Of a stretch of 64,000 nucleotides of DNA, positions 49,011-60,197 are shown in pieces. How positions within the stretch are numbered: position 1 is the stretch's first letter; each line of letters begins with the position of its first letter. Origin of the DNA: Elephas maximus indicus (taxonomy: Eukaryota; Chordata; Mammalia; Proboscidea; Elephantidae); the NCBI RefSeq assembly GCF_024166365.1, contig NC_064832.1, forward strand, positions 48,326,249-48,390,248, written 5' to 3'. Both the position numbers and the translations under genes were made by a program. The notes under the pieces are model-generated. The model did not search any database and was not told the origin of the DNA. It was given only the letters and a program-made list of their open reading frames with translations.

Positions 49011-49255
49011 GAGTCCAAGGTGACAAATCCATGCTGTGTTAGCTGATAGGGGACTTCCATATGTATCGCTCCTCACTCTCTGTTCTCTGTCAGTTTCTTA
49101 TTCCATTCAGTGCTTGGCTGAGTTCTTTATCTCTTCATTTGACACTTCAGGTTCCAGGACAGACGTTTGTCTCTGTTTTGCTTGCTTTTCTGGGTCTTTG
49201 CTGTGGAGGGATGATGTGGTACTTCTGCTAATGGCACCATGTTGGCTGGAAGTCT

Positions 49256-49270
49256 GCAATAGTAATTTCT
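49256..49270. repeat. Target-site duplication, right copy, nested L1
   Basis: gcaatagtaatttct. The plus-strand ORF2 resumes after it. Confidence 0.88.
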
Positions 49271-51690
49271 AATAAAATAGACTTTTAACTAAAATCTGCC
49301 ACAAAGGATAAGGAATGACACTATATAATGATTAAAGGGTCACTACACATACACCAGGAGGACATAACCATAATAAATATTTTTGCACCCAATGACAGGG
49401 CTCCAAAATACATAAGACAAACTCTAACAGCATTGAAAAGAGAGATAGCTCCACAGTAACAGTAAGAGACTTCAACACACCACTTTTGGTGAAGGACAGA
49501 ACATTCCCTAAAGAAGCTCAATAAAGACAGAAGATCTAAAGGCCACAATCAACCAGCTTGACCTCACAGACATATACAGAACACTTCACCCAACAGTAGC
49601 CAAGTACACTTTCTTTTCCAATGCACATGGAACTTTCTCCAGAATAGACCATATATTAGACCATAAAACAAGCCTTAACAGAATCCAAAGCATCAAAATA
49701 TTACAAAGTATCTTTTCTGGTCATAAAGCCATAAAAGTAGAAATCAATAACAGAAAAAGCAAAGAAAAAAATCAAACACATGAAAACTGAACAACACCTT
49801 GCACAAAAACTACTGGGTTGTAGAAGAAATTAAGGACAGAATAAAGAATTTCACAGAATCAAATGAGAATGAAAACATATCCTACCAGAACCTTTGGGAC
49901 ACAGCAAAAGCAGTGCTCAGAGGTCAATTTATAGCAACAAATGCACTCATCCAAAAAGAAGAAAGGGCCAAAATCAAAGCATTAACACTACAACTCAAAC
50001 AAATAGAAAGAGAGCATTAATTTTTATTATTTGGAAGAGAACAAAGCAAATAATAAAAATTAGACAAGTATTAAATAAAATAGGGAATAGAAAAACAATT
50101 GAAAGAGTTAATAAGACCAAAAGCCAGTTTTTTGAAAATATTAACAAAATAGATAAACCATTGACCAAACTGATGAAAAATGGAAGAGGAAGCAAATAAA
50201 CTGAATAAGGAATGAGATGGGTGATATTACAACAGACCCAACTGAAATTAAAAGAATCATAACATAATACTATGAAAAATTGTACTCTAACAAATTTGAA
50301 AACCTAGAAGAAATGGACAAATTTCTAGAAACACACTCCCTACCTAAACTATCACAAACAGTGGTAGAGCAACCAAGTAAACCTATTAAAAAAAAAAAGA
50401 GGAGATTGAAAAGGCAATTTAAAAATTCCCAACAACAAAAAAAGCCCTGGTCCTGAAGGCTTCACTGGAGAATTCTACCAAACTTTCAGAGAAGAGTTAA
50501 ACCCACCACTACTAAAGGTATTTCAGAACATAGAAAAGGATGGAATACTCCCAAACTCATTCTATGAAGCCGGCATAACCCTGATATCAAAACCAGGTAC
50601 CACAAAAAAAAAAAAAAAAAGAAAATTACAGACCAGTACCCTCATGAACTTAGATGCAAAAATCCTCAACAAAATTCTAGCCAATAAAATTCAACAACAT
50701 GTCAAAAAAATAATTCATCATGACCAAGTGGATTCATACCAGGTAGGCAGGAATGGTTCAACATTAGAAAAACGATCAATGTAATCAATCACATAAATAA
50801 AACAAAAGACAAGAACCACACATGATCTTATCATTTGATAGAAAAGGCATTTGACAAAGTCCAACACCCTTTCATGATAAAAACTCTTAGCAAAATAAGA
50901 ATTGAAGGGAAATTTCTCAACATAATAAAGGGCATTTATACAAAGCCAACAGCTAACATCATCCTAAGGGAGAGTCTGAAAGCATTCCCCCTAAAAGCAG
51001 GAACCAGACAGCGATGTCCACTATCACCACTCTCATACAACATTTTGCTGGAGGTCCTAGCCAAAGCAATTAGGCTAGAAAAAGAAATAAAGGGCATCCA
51101 AATTGGTAAGGAAGAAGTAAAAGTATCTCTGTTTGCAAATGAAAAAAACCTAAAGAATCCACAAGAAAACTACTACAACTAATAGAAGAGTTCAGGAAAG
51201 CATCAGAATACAAGGTAAACATACAGTTGGATTCCTCTATACCAACAGAGAGAACGTCGAAGAGGACACTTACAATAGACCCCAAGAAGATAAAATACTT
51301 CAGAATAAATCTAACCAGAGAAGTAAAAGACCTGTACAAAGAAAACTACAAGACAGTACTGCAAGAAACCAAAAGAGACCTGCATAAGTGGAAAAACATA
51401 CCTTGCTCATGGATAGGAAGACTCAACACTGAAAATGTCTATTCTACCCAAAGCCATCTGTAGATACAATGCAAACCTGATCCAAATTCCAATGGCATTT
51501 TCTAATGAGGTGGAGAAACATATCAACTTCATATGGAAAGGGAAGAGGCCCCGGATAAGTAAATTGTTACTGAAGAACAAAGTGGGAGGCCTCACACTAC
51601 CTGATTTTAGAACCAGCTTAGAACCTACTATACTGCCATGGTAGTCAAAACATTCTGGTACTGATACAACAATGACCACCCTGACAGGGA
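49271..51690 (+). pseudogene. L1 ORF2 second part (endonuclease remainder and reverse transcriptase), plus element
   Basis: Continues the frame cut at 41149. The reverse transcriptase frame 50835-51182 has E-K-A-F-D-K-V-Q-H (motif A), R-Q-R-C-P-L-S-P-L, and F-A-N-E at 51132-51143 in place of catalytic F-A-D-D. Frame 51435-51644 has K-V-G-G-L-T-L-P-D-F-R. The sequence then passes directly into 3'UTR-like DNA near 51680, so the C-terminal part (over 350 residues in the nested L1) is missing. Confidence 0.92.
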
Positions 51691-52159
51691 ACGCAACAGA
51701 GAGTCCCTGATGGAGCAGGAGAAAAGTGGGGTATGGAACTAAAATTTTAGTAAAAAGATGAGATTTAGCAGTTTGAGTGAGACTGGAGGGACCCCAGAAG
51801 ACATGGCCCCTGGACTCTCTTTTAGCCCAAAACTAAAGCTATTTCCAAAGCCAACTTTCAGACAAGGATTAGACTGGACTATAAGACATAAAATGATACT
51901 GGTGAGGAGTGTGTCTCTTAGCTCAAGTAGACGCATGAGACTCTGTGGGTAGCTCCTGTCTGGAGGCAAGATGAGAAGGCAGAGGGGACAGGAGCTGGTT
52001 GAATGGACACGGGAAATACAGGGTGGAGAGAAGAAGTGTACTGTCACATTATAGGGAGAGCAACTAGGGTCACATATCAATACGTGTATAACTTTTTGTA
52101 TGAGAGACTGACTTGAATTGTAAACTCTCACTTAAAGCACAATAAAAATAAAATTACAG
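51690..52159 (+). other. 3'UTR and A-rich tail of the plus L1
   Basis: Non-coding sequence, homologous at several blocks to the last 400 bp of the nested L1. It ends in aataaaaataaaattac directly before the target duplication tatgggcaata. Confidence 0.82.
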
Positions 52160-52174
52160 TATGGGCAATATTAT

Positions 52175-52795
52175 ATAATGAGATTATTCTCCATGGAACA
52201 ATGCTATGGTGGTGTGTTTTTGTCATGGCTGTTTTTCTCAATAACAGCTTTACCTAGATTGTATTGCTTAACAGCATAATAGTGTAATTTGAAACGTTAA
52301 TAGTAGTTGTTGAATGTGAATACTTGTTGAGTTAGACACAACCTGATTCAAGAGTATTTTAGTCAGCGAATTTTATAGCACAGCAAGATAACACCCCGAT
52401 GATACGGATGCGTCTGGTGTTATTCAGGCAGCGGTACTGTTGCATGCTTGTTGATTACTGAAGTGAGAGGCGTGCCACAAGTTATGTGTTACTTTCTCAG
52501 CAGCTGAAAAAAAAAAAAAAAAACCCTAAATGTCATACCAGAGATGAAATATGATGTCTTCCGAGCAGGTCACATGACTCTCACTTCCCTAGCGCTTATA
52601 ACACATGTCACAAATGGATTTCAACTATAACTCACACTTCAGATACGCTTTATAATTCTGTTTATACATTCAAGCCATAAGGTGTTATGAAACAAGATGA
52701 AGAAACTATGCTTATTAAGATTACAGAGCTAACTTCTACGTAAAGGAAGATCTACACAGGGATATCAAAGAATTGCCTGTATTCCAGCCTAGGTC
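52175..52795. other. Unique DNA, no gene seen
   Basis: No recognised repeat. It has an A19 run at 52506-52524 and a CpG-bearing block at about 52395-52460 that might be conserved. No coding frame. Confidence 0.35.
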
Positions 52796-52799
52796 TAAA

Positions 52800-53015
52800 C
52801 TAGGTGCACCCCAGGTAGTGCAAATGGCTAACATACTTAGCTACTAACCAAAAGCCTGGAGGTTCAAGTTCACCCAGAGGTGTCTTAGAAGAAAGGCCTG
52901 GTGATCTACTTCTGAAAAATCAGCCATTGAAAACCCCATGGGGCACAGTTCTACTCTGACACATGTGGGGTCACCATGCGTTCAAATCCACTAGTGGCGA
53001 CTGGTTACCTGCTTA
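52800..53015 (+). mobile_element. AfroSINE type 3
   Basis: Complete copy: ccaggtagtgcaaatggcta, aggttcaagttcacccagag, ctacttctgaaaaatcagcc, agttctactctgacacatgt. The terminal tail is degraded. Confidence 0.85.
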
Positions 53016-53054
53016 GTATCAAAAAATAAAGTGCTAATTTCGAGGCCATCTATG

Positions 53055-53335
53055 TTTTTGTTGTTTTTATAAAAATAATTTTGTTGTTGTTGTTGAGACT
53101 ATACACTACAGAATATATACCACTTACACAATTTCTACCTGTACAGTTCAGTGACATTGATTACATTCTATGAGTTGAGCAATCATTCTCACCTTCCCTT
53201 TCTGCACTGTTCTTCTACTATTAACATACACTCACTGCCCCCTAAGTTTCCTATCTAATCTTTCAAGTTGCTGTTGTCAACCTGATCTCATCTCTGTATG
53301 TTTTAATGTTTCTGTGTGTGCTTTTATTCCTACGT
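53055..53335 (-). mobile_element. Old L1 3' end fragment
   Basis: The plus strand reads like the antisense of an old mammalian L1 3'UTR (ctgtacagttcagtgacatt, gattacattc, gagcaatcattctcacc). The identification is from these phrases only. Confidence 0.5.
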
Positions 53336-53504
53336 ATTTTTACTATGTGTTAAGGTGTTGAGTACTCAGAGGTGAGACCATCATGCTTAGGCTTCTTTGC
53401 CAACTTCTTAGAATGTAAAATTGTGGGCAGAAAAATTGATAACACAGTCAAGAATGAGAGGTATGTTCTTAATTGAGTGAGTTTAGATGAGCCAAGTGTT
53501 CAGG

Positions 53505-53645
53505 GTCATTCTTTGAATATGTACACAAATCCCATGAGGTATGTACTGTTACCTCTAATCTACATATAAGAAAACTGAGACTTAGAGACTTTTCCCAAAT
53601 CATGTGGGTTTGCACAAGGATTTGAACCATGTCTACTTTCCCTCT
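53505..53645 (+). repeat. MIR fragment
   Basis: Contains cccatgaggtatgtactgtt, ctaatctacatataagaaaa, ctgagacttagagactt, gtgggtttgcacaaggattt and gaaccatgtc, in MIR order. Confidence 0.6.
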
Positions 53646-53649
53646 GTGA

Positions 53650-55170
53650 TGGAGTTATGAGTGCAGCCCTATACTGTGCCTGAGAATAATATAACAGAGA
53701 TGTATGAAAGAGCATTCTATCTATTGCTGTTTAATATTGATTTAAAGAAAAGGGTAAAAAATACCAATTTTTAATGTAACTATAAATGTGTAGGATTGTT
53801 TGTTCCATATTTACTGACAGAGAAATACAGGAAAACCGTGAAAAGGATGACAGTCAAAGTTAATTCCCAGCCTATAATCATCATGAGACAATCCTTTGTC
53901 TAGTTTTTGAGTCTTTCGAAAGCTTTAACAATGATCAAATGACACCTTACAGCCAAATTGGCTGCGCCTTCCCTGGATCATCTTGTTAGCGTGTTTTTGA
54001 AGGGCACCCTGACCTATGTTGCTCCAAGTGTCCAAAAAGCATCAATTTTCTCTGATTATTGACAATTTTCTCTGCTAGGGACTGGATGATGAGACAAAAC
54101 TCGATGCGATTGGTCAGGTTCACAGAGTGAGAATATTTCAGTCAATCAGTATGCACTTCATTAGTGTCATTCTCTCCCCTAGTTCCTGAAAAGGTATCTT
54201 GAAATACATAAAGAAATTTTCCTATGGAATCGTAAACATTTTCTTGTTTGGGCTAACCAATACCTGGGCTTGCAGTATATTATTTGACAATAAAAGTCTA
54301 AAAGTCTTGCTTCTCTGACTCCATTACTAGCGTTTTTTTTTTTTTTTTTCCTTTCCCACTTGGGTATGGCAGCTTCCATTTCATCAACCAACATACTATA
54401 ATTATTTAATATTTTGATTTTTTGATGGTTACGTGATTACTAACCCACAGCAAAATGAGCTACCACAAAATCTCGGAAAGACAATTTCAAAGGCATGAGT
54501 TTCAAATCTATTTTAGGATGTGATTAGCATATTTGTCAATATAATAAAGATCTGCATTTAGACTGACTAGCTGGAAATATATTTGATAACAGCAGTGGCT
54601 ATGCACTTTTATTGTAAATTTTCTAGCTTTGGCAAAGATCGTGGTTTTAAAATAGTGTTAATTTTTGGAAAAAAACCAAGAATGCATTTTAAAAGCATAG
54701 GAAATATAAAATCTAAAAACCGATAATAAAGCTTAATGGAGACTAATGCTTGGCTATATAGTCAATCTGGTAAAATATGTCTCTGAAATAAAATACCATT
54801 ATTCATAAAATGGTAGCATAAGTAAGCTCAAAGTCGTGGCAGATAGATGGCACTATATAAATTCTTAAAAACCAGTGAATTTCTATTGGAAATTAATGTC
54901 AATTTTATTCTGCCAACAAAAGAAAAACATTATTACCTATTTTCTTCAAAAATGTAATTCTAAGTCAGTTTTTAATACTCATCCAATATATCTTCCCACA
55001 TTTCTTACTTTCACCTACTCAGATATTACCTAGGAGGATTCTGGGAAAATACAATAAAGTATTTGAAAAATACAATATCTTGCAGATGACCAGTCTTCAA
55101 GAGAGTTATTACCTAGAACGTATTCTTCAAGTGATTCTTTGGTTTCTTAATTGCTTTCTAAAAACTTAAT
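53650..55170. other. Unique DNA, no gene seen
   Basis: About 1.5 kb with no recognised repeat apart from a T18 run near 54332. TAAT/ATTA cores are frequent at 54400-54700. A block around 53930-54130 keeps CpGs. No coding frame of note. Confidence 0.35.
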
Positions 55171-55432
55171 GTTGTTGTTGTTAGACGCTGTTGAGTTGGC
55201 TTCGACTCACAGCGGTCGTATAGAACACAATGGGGTTGCTACGAGTTGGAATCAACTTGACAACACCTAACAACAACAACGTGGAACAGAGTAGAACTGC
55301 CCCGTAGGGTTTCCTAGACTGAAATCTTTACCGGAATAGAGGGCCAGGTATTTTTTCCTGTGGAGAGGTTGATGGGTTCAAACCTCCAGTTTTCAGTCAA
55401 CAGCTGAGCACTTAACTCTTGCACCGCCTAGA
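55171..55432 (-). mobile_element. AfroSINE type 2 carrying an inverted copy of its own tail
   Basis: The antisense SINE starts with the tail gttgttgttgttagacgctg at 55171. At 55232-55280 the same tail appears in the opposite orientation (gggttgctacgagttggaat to aacaacaacaac), after which the normal antisense body continues with aacagagtagaactgcc. Confidence 0.83.
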
Positions 55433-56305
55433 AAATTGAAAATTTCCTCCTTCCTCTAAAGCCAACCCATTAGATCATGTGTCTAACTGAGTATGTCTGT
55501 ATTTATATCATGGTTGCTGCCTATCGTAATCATATTTTTAGTAAGTTACTTCATCTTGAATTGTACTATACACAAAATGGTATTAATAATATTTGTGAAA
55601 GTTGTTTGTACAACTTAAATTACAAGATTAGGATACCTAGAAACATAAAATCTTTGTAAGTAGATAAAGTTTATATTTTTATGTGACTATATTAATTATT
55701 TTAATTATTTTGGGCAGCAATATTTAATGCAGAGTAAATTTAATTTTAGGGGCATATTTTGACAGGGTGTCTCAAGAAATAATACTTGAATAATAAGAAT
55801 TAGTTTACATGACAACACTGACAGGTGAATTGAAAGCTGTTTGAAAAGAGATTAAAGAGCGTGACAAATAATTTATCGAGTTGATTGTAGGAGTCTGTGT
55901 GTCACTGGGATTGATGTAAGGTCCAGTTAGGCACTTTTAGCAGCTTTATCAGTGACCGGGAGGAAAGAAGAGACAACATGTTAATTAAATCCCTGGAGCC
56001 ATTAAATCCAAGTATCAATCTATGAAAAGTGTCAGTTCAAAGTACTTAATTCAAATATTCTCAGAAATGAACTTTAAAACTGACGGATGCTCCAGAATGT
56101 GTACGTCAACAGAAGAATCATGGAACAGTGCTTTAAAATTCATATTGTAAAGATACCATTTTCTAAAATATTGAGAACACTGGACAAAGATGATTTTTGC
56201 ATAAATTTCCTTGATAGCCTTAATTTTTTTTTTATTTGCCCATAGAAATTAAACCAAAAGTTTTATAAGGTATGCAGAGCAGTAGCAACAGCACGGTCTA
56301 ATAGG
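55433..56305. other. Unique DNA with a candidate conserved block
   Basis: No repeats recognised. At about 55795-56090 the sequence has gacaggtgaattgaaagctg, taatttatcgagttgattg, catgttaattaaatccctgg and catctaag-free, CpG-containing DNA dense in homeodomain-type cores. It resembles a conserved developmental noncoding element, which is not proven. Confidence 0.35.
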
Positions 56306-56339
56306 CTTTGTTGTTACTATGTTGTGAGGTGACTTCAAG

Positions 56340-58370
56340 TCAGTTCCAACTCATGGTGACTCTGTGTACAACAGAATGAAACACTGTCTGGCCCTGCTTC
56401 ATCCTCATAATCATTGCCTTACTTGAGCCCATCGTTGCAGCCACTGTGTCAATCCATCTCATTAAGGGTCTTTCTCTTTTTCGCTGACCCTCTACTTTAC
56501 CAAGCATGATATTTTCTCCAGAAACTGATTCCTCCTGATAACATATCCAAAGTACATGAGAGGAAGTCTCTCCATCCTCCCTTCTAAGAAGCATTCTGGC
56601 TGTATTTCTTCCAAGGTAAATTTGTTCATTCTCGTGGCAGTCCGTGGTATTCTCAGCATTCTTCAACAACACCATAATTCACAGACATCAAGTCTTCTTC
56701 TGTCTTCCTTATTCATCATCCAACTTTCACATACATATGAGGTGATTGAAAATACAGTGGTTTGGTGAAGCACACCTTAGTCTCCGAAGTGACGTATTTG
56801 CTTTTTAACACTTTAAAGAGGTTTTTTGCAGCAGATATATCCCCAATGTAATATTCTTTGATTTCTTGACTGCTTCGTCCTTGGGCATTGATTGCGTATA
56901 CAAGCAAAATGAAGTCCTTGACAACTTCAATCTTTTCTCTGTTTATCATGATGCTGTTTCATGGTCCAATTGTGAGGATTTTTGTTTTATCTTGAGGTGT
57001 AATCCATACTGAAGGCTATTGTCTTTGACCTTCATCAGTAAGTGATTCAAGTCCTCATCACTTTCAGCAAGCAAGGTTGTATCATTGGCATATCACAGAT
57101 TGTTAATCAGTCTTCCTCCAATCCTGATGTCCCATTTTTCTTCACATAGTCCAGCTTCTTGGATTATTTGCTCAGCCTACAGATTGAATAGGTATGGTAA
57201 AAGGATACAACCCTAACACAACTTTTCTGACTTTAAACCACAAAGTATCCTCTTGTTCTGTTCAAACGACTGCCTCTTGGTCTATGTAGTTTCTCATGAG
57301 CACAATTAAGTGTTCTAGAATTCCCATTATTTTCAATGTCATCTGTAATTTTTTATGATCCACATAGCCAAGTGCCTTTGCATACACAATAAAATACAAG
57401 TAAACATCTTTCTGGTATTCTCTGCTTTCAGCCAAGATCCATCTGACATTAGTAGTGATATCCTTCATTCCATATCCTCTTTTGATTCTGGTATGAATTT
57501 CTGGCTGTTCCCTCTCAATGTACTGCTGCAACCATTTTTGAATGATCTTCAGCAAGATAGTACTGGTGTGTGGTACTAATGATATTGTTTGATGATTTCT
57601 GCATTCTGTTGGATCACCTTTCTTTAGAATGGGCACAAATATGGATATCTTCCAGTCAGTTGGCCAGATAGCTGTCTTCCAAATTTCTTGACATAGATGA
57701 GTGAGCACCTTCAACACTGCATCCATTTGTTGAAACATCTCAGCTGGTTTTACAACAATTGTTTTTTGTCAGTACCTTCAGTGCGGCTTGTACCTCTTCC
57801 TTCAATACCATTGATTCTTGATCATATGCTCCCTCCTGAAAGGATTGAACATTGACCAATTCTTTTCGGTACATTTACTCTGCATATTCCTTCCATCTTC
57901 TTTTGATCCTTCCTGCATCATTCAATTTTTTTGCTCATAGAATCCTTTAATACTGCAACTAAAGCTTGAATTTTTCTTCATTCCTTTCAGCTTGAGAAAT
58001 GCCGAGCGTGTTCTTCCCTTATGGTTTTCTAACTCCAGGTGATTTCACAGTTCATTTTATTACTTAATTTGTCTTCCCGAGCTGCCCTTTGAAATCTTCT
58101 GTTCAGTTCTTTTACTCCATGATTTCTTCCATTCGCTTTTTACTATTAGAGTAAGTTTCAGAGTCTTTTCTGACATCCATTTTGGTCTCTCTTTCCTTCC
58201 TGTCTTTTTAATGACCTTTTGCTTTGTTCATGTATGATGTCCTTAATGCCATCCCACAATTTCATCTGGTCTTCAGTCATTACTGTTCAATTGTCAAATC
58301 TATTCTTGAGATGGTCTTTAAATTCAGGTTGGGTATACTCAAAGTCCAACTTTGGCTCTTATGGACTTAT
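56340..58370 (-). pseudogene. RTE pol remnant, reverse transcriptase half
   Basis: Frame 57262-57738 holds the central reverse transcriptase (E-I-W-K-T-A-I-W-P-T-D-W-K, K-K-G-D-P-T and Y-A-K-A towards motif A). The catalytic Y-A-D-D box reads Y-A-N-D at 57081-57092. Frame 56340-56675 covers the C-terminal end (Q-R-K-R-E-R-P-L-M-R-W-I-D-T). Stops and frameshifts are present. Confidence 0.85.
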
Positions 58371-58737
58371 CTTTCAGTTCATCATACTGTGGTGGTTTGT
58401 GGGTTGCTGTGATACTGGAAGCTATGCCATAGGTATTTCAAATGCCAGGAGGGTCACCCATGGTTGTCAGGTTTCAGTGGAGCTTCCAGGCTAAGAGAGA
58501 CTGGAAATAATGACCTGGTGATCTACTTCTGAAAAAATTGGCCAGTGAAAACCTTATGATGAGCTGCAGAGCATTCTCTGATATAGTGCCAGAAGATGAG
58601 TCCCTCCGGTTGCAAGGCGTTCAAAATACAGCTGGGGAAGAGCTGCTTCCTCCCTCCTCAAGGTAGAGGCAACCTTAACGAGGTGGATGGAGTAAAGCTT
58701 TTGGAACCTTCATTTGCTGACGTGGCATTACTCAAAA

Positions 58738-59464
58738 TGAGAAGAAATAACTGAAAACATCCATTAACAATTTGAATGTGGAATGTAGGAAGTAGGAATC
58801 TAGAAAAATTGGAATTAGTCAAAAATGAAATGGAATGCTTGAAGATTGATATCCTAGGCATTAGTGAGCTGAAATGTTCTGGTATTGACATTTTCAATCA
58901 GACAATCATATGGTTTACTATGCCAGGAATGAAAAACTAAAGAGAAAAGGTGTCTTATTCATTGCCAAAAGGAACATTTCAAGATCTATCCTGAAGTACA
59001 ATGTTGTCAGTGTTGGAGTAATATCCATACATCTACGAAGAAGACCAGTTAATACGACTACCATTCAAATTTAAGCACCAACTACTATGGCCAAAGTTGA
59101 AGATTTTTACCAACTTCTGTAGTCTGGAACTGTTCAAACATGCAATCAGGATGCATTGATTATTACTGGTGATTGGAATGCAAAAGATGGAAACAAAAAA
59201 GAAAGATTAGTAGGTGGAAAATATGGCCTTAGTGATAAAACAATGCAAGGAGATCGCACAATAGAAGTTTGCAAGACCAACAGCTTATTCATTGGAAATA
59301 TCATTTTTCAACAACGTCAGGGGTGTATATATACTTAAAAAAAAAAAAAAACTTTGACCTTGCTAAATGTGACACACAGGAATCAAAACAATTACATCTG
59401 TGGAAAGAGACGAGGAGAATCTCTATATCATCAGTCAGAACAAGCCAGGGGATGACTGCGAAAT
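58738..59464 (+). pseudogene. RTE pol remnant, endonuclease half (inverted)
   Basis: Starts at the ATG at 58738 (M-R-R-N) and has I-S-E-L-K-C-S-G where intact copies have the catalytic E in E-L-K-W-T-G. Frame 59156-59338 has G-D-W-N-A-K-D-G. An A15 run at 59338-59352 replaces part of the normal sequence. It ends at the inversion breakpoint. Confidence 0.83.
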
Positions 59465-59587
59465 ATATTAAAAAAAAAAAAAAATTTTTAATTAATAAAC
59501 AAAATTACAAAGAAAGAAAATACTTTTCTCTAATTTTAATACAGAGATAGCAAGCTGTGTCAAGTTTATTTCACAATTATTATTAAT

Positions 59588-59744
59588 AAAAAAAAAAAAA
59601 AACACTGCCTTTGAGTCGATTCCGACTCATAGCAACCCTATAGGACAGAGTACAACTGCCCCAGAGAGTTTCCAAGGAGCGCCTGGCGGATTTGAACTGC
59701 TGACCTCTTGGTTAGCAGCCATAGCACTTAACCACTACACCAGT
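59588..59744 (-). mobile_element. AfroSINE type 1, little diverged
   Basis: Antisense copy with an A run, gagtcgattccgactcatag, gtttccaaggagcgcctggc, ttggttagcagccatagcac and ttaaccactacacc. The two consensus CpGs in the tail and body are kept, which suggests a relatively young insertion. Confidence 0.9.
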
Positions 59745-60040
59745 ACATATAAATTTAAAATAGGATATCCCACATTAAAGAAAAGCAATTGTAAATTAAT
59801 ATAGCATGGTTATTTACTATTAGACCAATCTCAACTGCTAATTTCATTAAGGAAATATATTTATTGCTTTTTATTGTTTTAATATGAACTAACCCTCTAA
59901 TATTTTAAATACTTCTGGTTGGAACAGTTTTCCATCAGTTTCACTATTATTTTATATTTGAGTAGTAATTGAAATTTTACATTCAGTAATAATGCTGTGA
60001 ATCAGCTCTGTTTTTAAAATGATGATCTGATAGTAATAAT

Positions 60041-60197
60041 GGAAACCGTGGTGGTGTAGTGGTTAAGTGCTATGGCTGTTAACCAAGAGGTTTGCAGTTC
60101 GGATCTGCCAGGTGCTCCTTGAAAACTCTATGGGGGCAGTTCTACTCTGTCCTATAGGGTCACTATGAGTTGGAATTGACTCGACGGCAGTGGGTTT
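60041..60197 (+). mobile_element. AfroSINE type 1 with perfect 11-bp target duplication
   Basis: Complete copy from ggaaaccgtggtggtgtagt to gactcgacggcagtgggttt. atagtaataat is at 60030-60040 and 60198-60208. Confidence 0.93.

Larger units (their letters stand above)
41165..49255 (-). mobile_element. Near full-length minus-strand L1 (8.1 kb)
   Basis: Inserted into ORF2 of the plus L1. From right to left it has a long 5'UTR starting at 49255 (agacttccagccaacatgg on the minus strand), ORF1, ORF2, a 3'UTR and a short A run at 41165-41175. Both ends are present and a 15-bp target duplication flanks it. The 5'UTR is unusually long, with tandem units. The coding parts carry frameshifts and stops. 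Confidence 0.94.
47387..49255 (-). promoter_or_regulatory. Long L1 5'UTR with tandem units
   Basis: About 1.87 kb upstream of ORF1 that should contain the internal promoter. Two groups of tandem units lie inside (48015-48520 and 48591-49010). The frames of 110-201 codons found here on both strands (for example minus 48427-49032) follow the repeated GC-rich units and resemble no known protein. Confidence 0.75.
38187..52159 (+). mobile_element. Plus-strand L1 split by a nested minus-strand L1
   Basis: The plus element is in two parts, 38187-41149 and 49271-52159, about 5.87 kb in total. The 11-mer tatgggcaata occurs at 38176-38186 and 52160-52170 and is its target duplication. The parts join precisely when the nested L1 and one copy of its 15-bp target are removed. 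The order is 5'UTR, ORF1, ORF2 (without C-terminus), 3'UTR and A-rich tail. Confidence 0.93.
56307..59470 (-). mobile_element. RTE LINE with 5' inversion
   Basis: The 3' part (56307-58370) is on the minus strand with the gttgttactatgttgtg tail at the left. The 5' part (58371-59464, starting at the 5'UTR terminus) is on the plus strand. The breakpoints lie only about 55 bp apart on the element map, so together they make up an almost complete RTE. No target duplication was found. Confidence 0.85.

Noticed and set aside
48427-49032. 201-codon minus-strand frame, the longest in the window
   Set aside because: It lies wholly in the tandem, GC-rich 5'UTR units of the nested L1. It overlaps other long frames on both strands and has low-complexity, non-family sequence.
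56307-59470. Two independent RTE insertions in opposite orientation
   Set aside because: The breakpoints fall almost side by side on the element map and the 5' end sits at the junction, which one inverted insertion explains more simply. It is kept open for testing.
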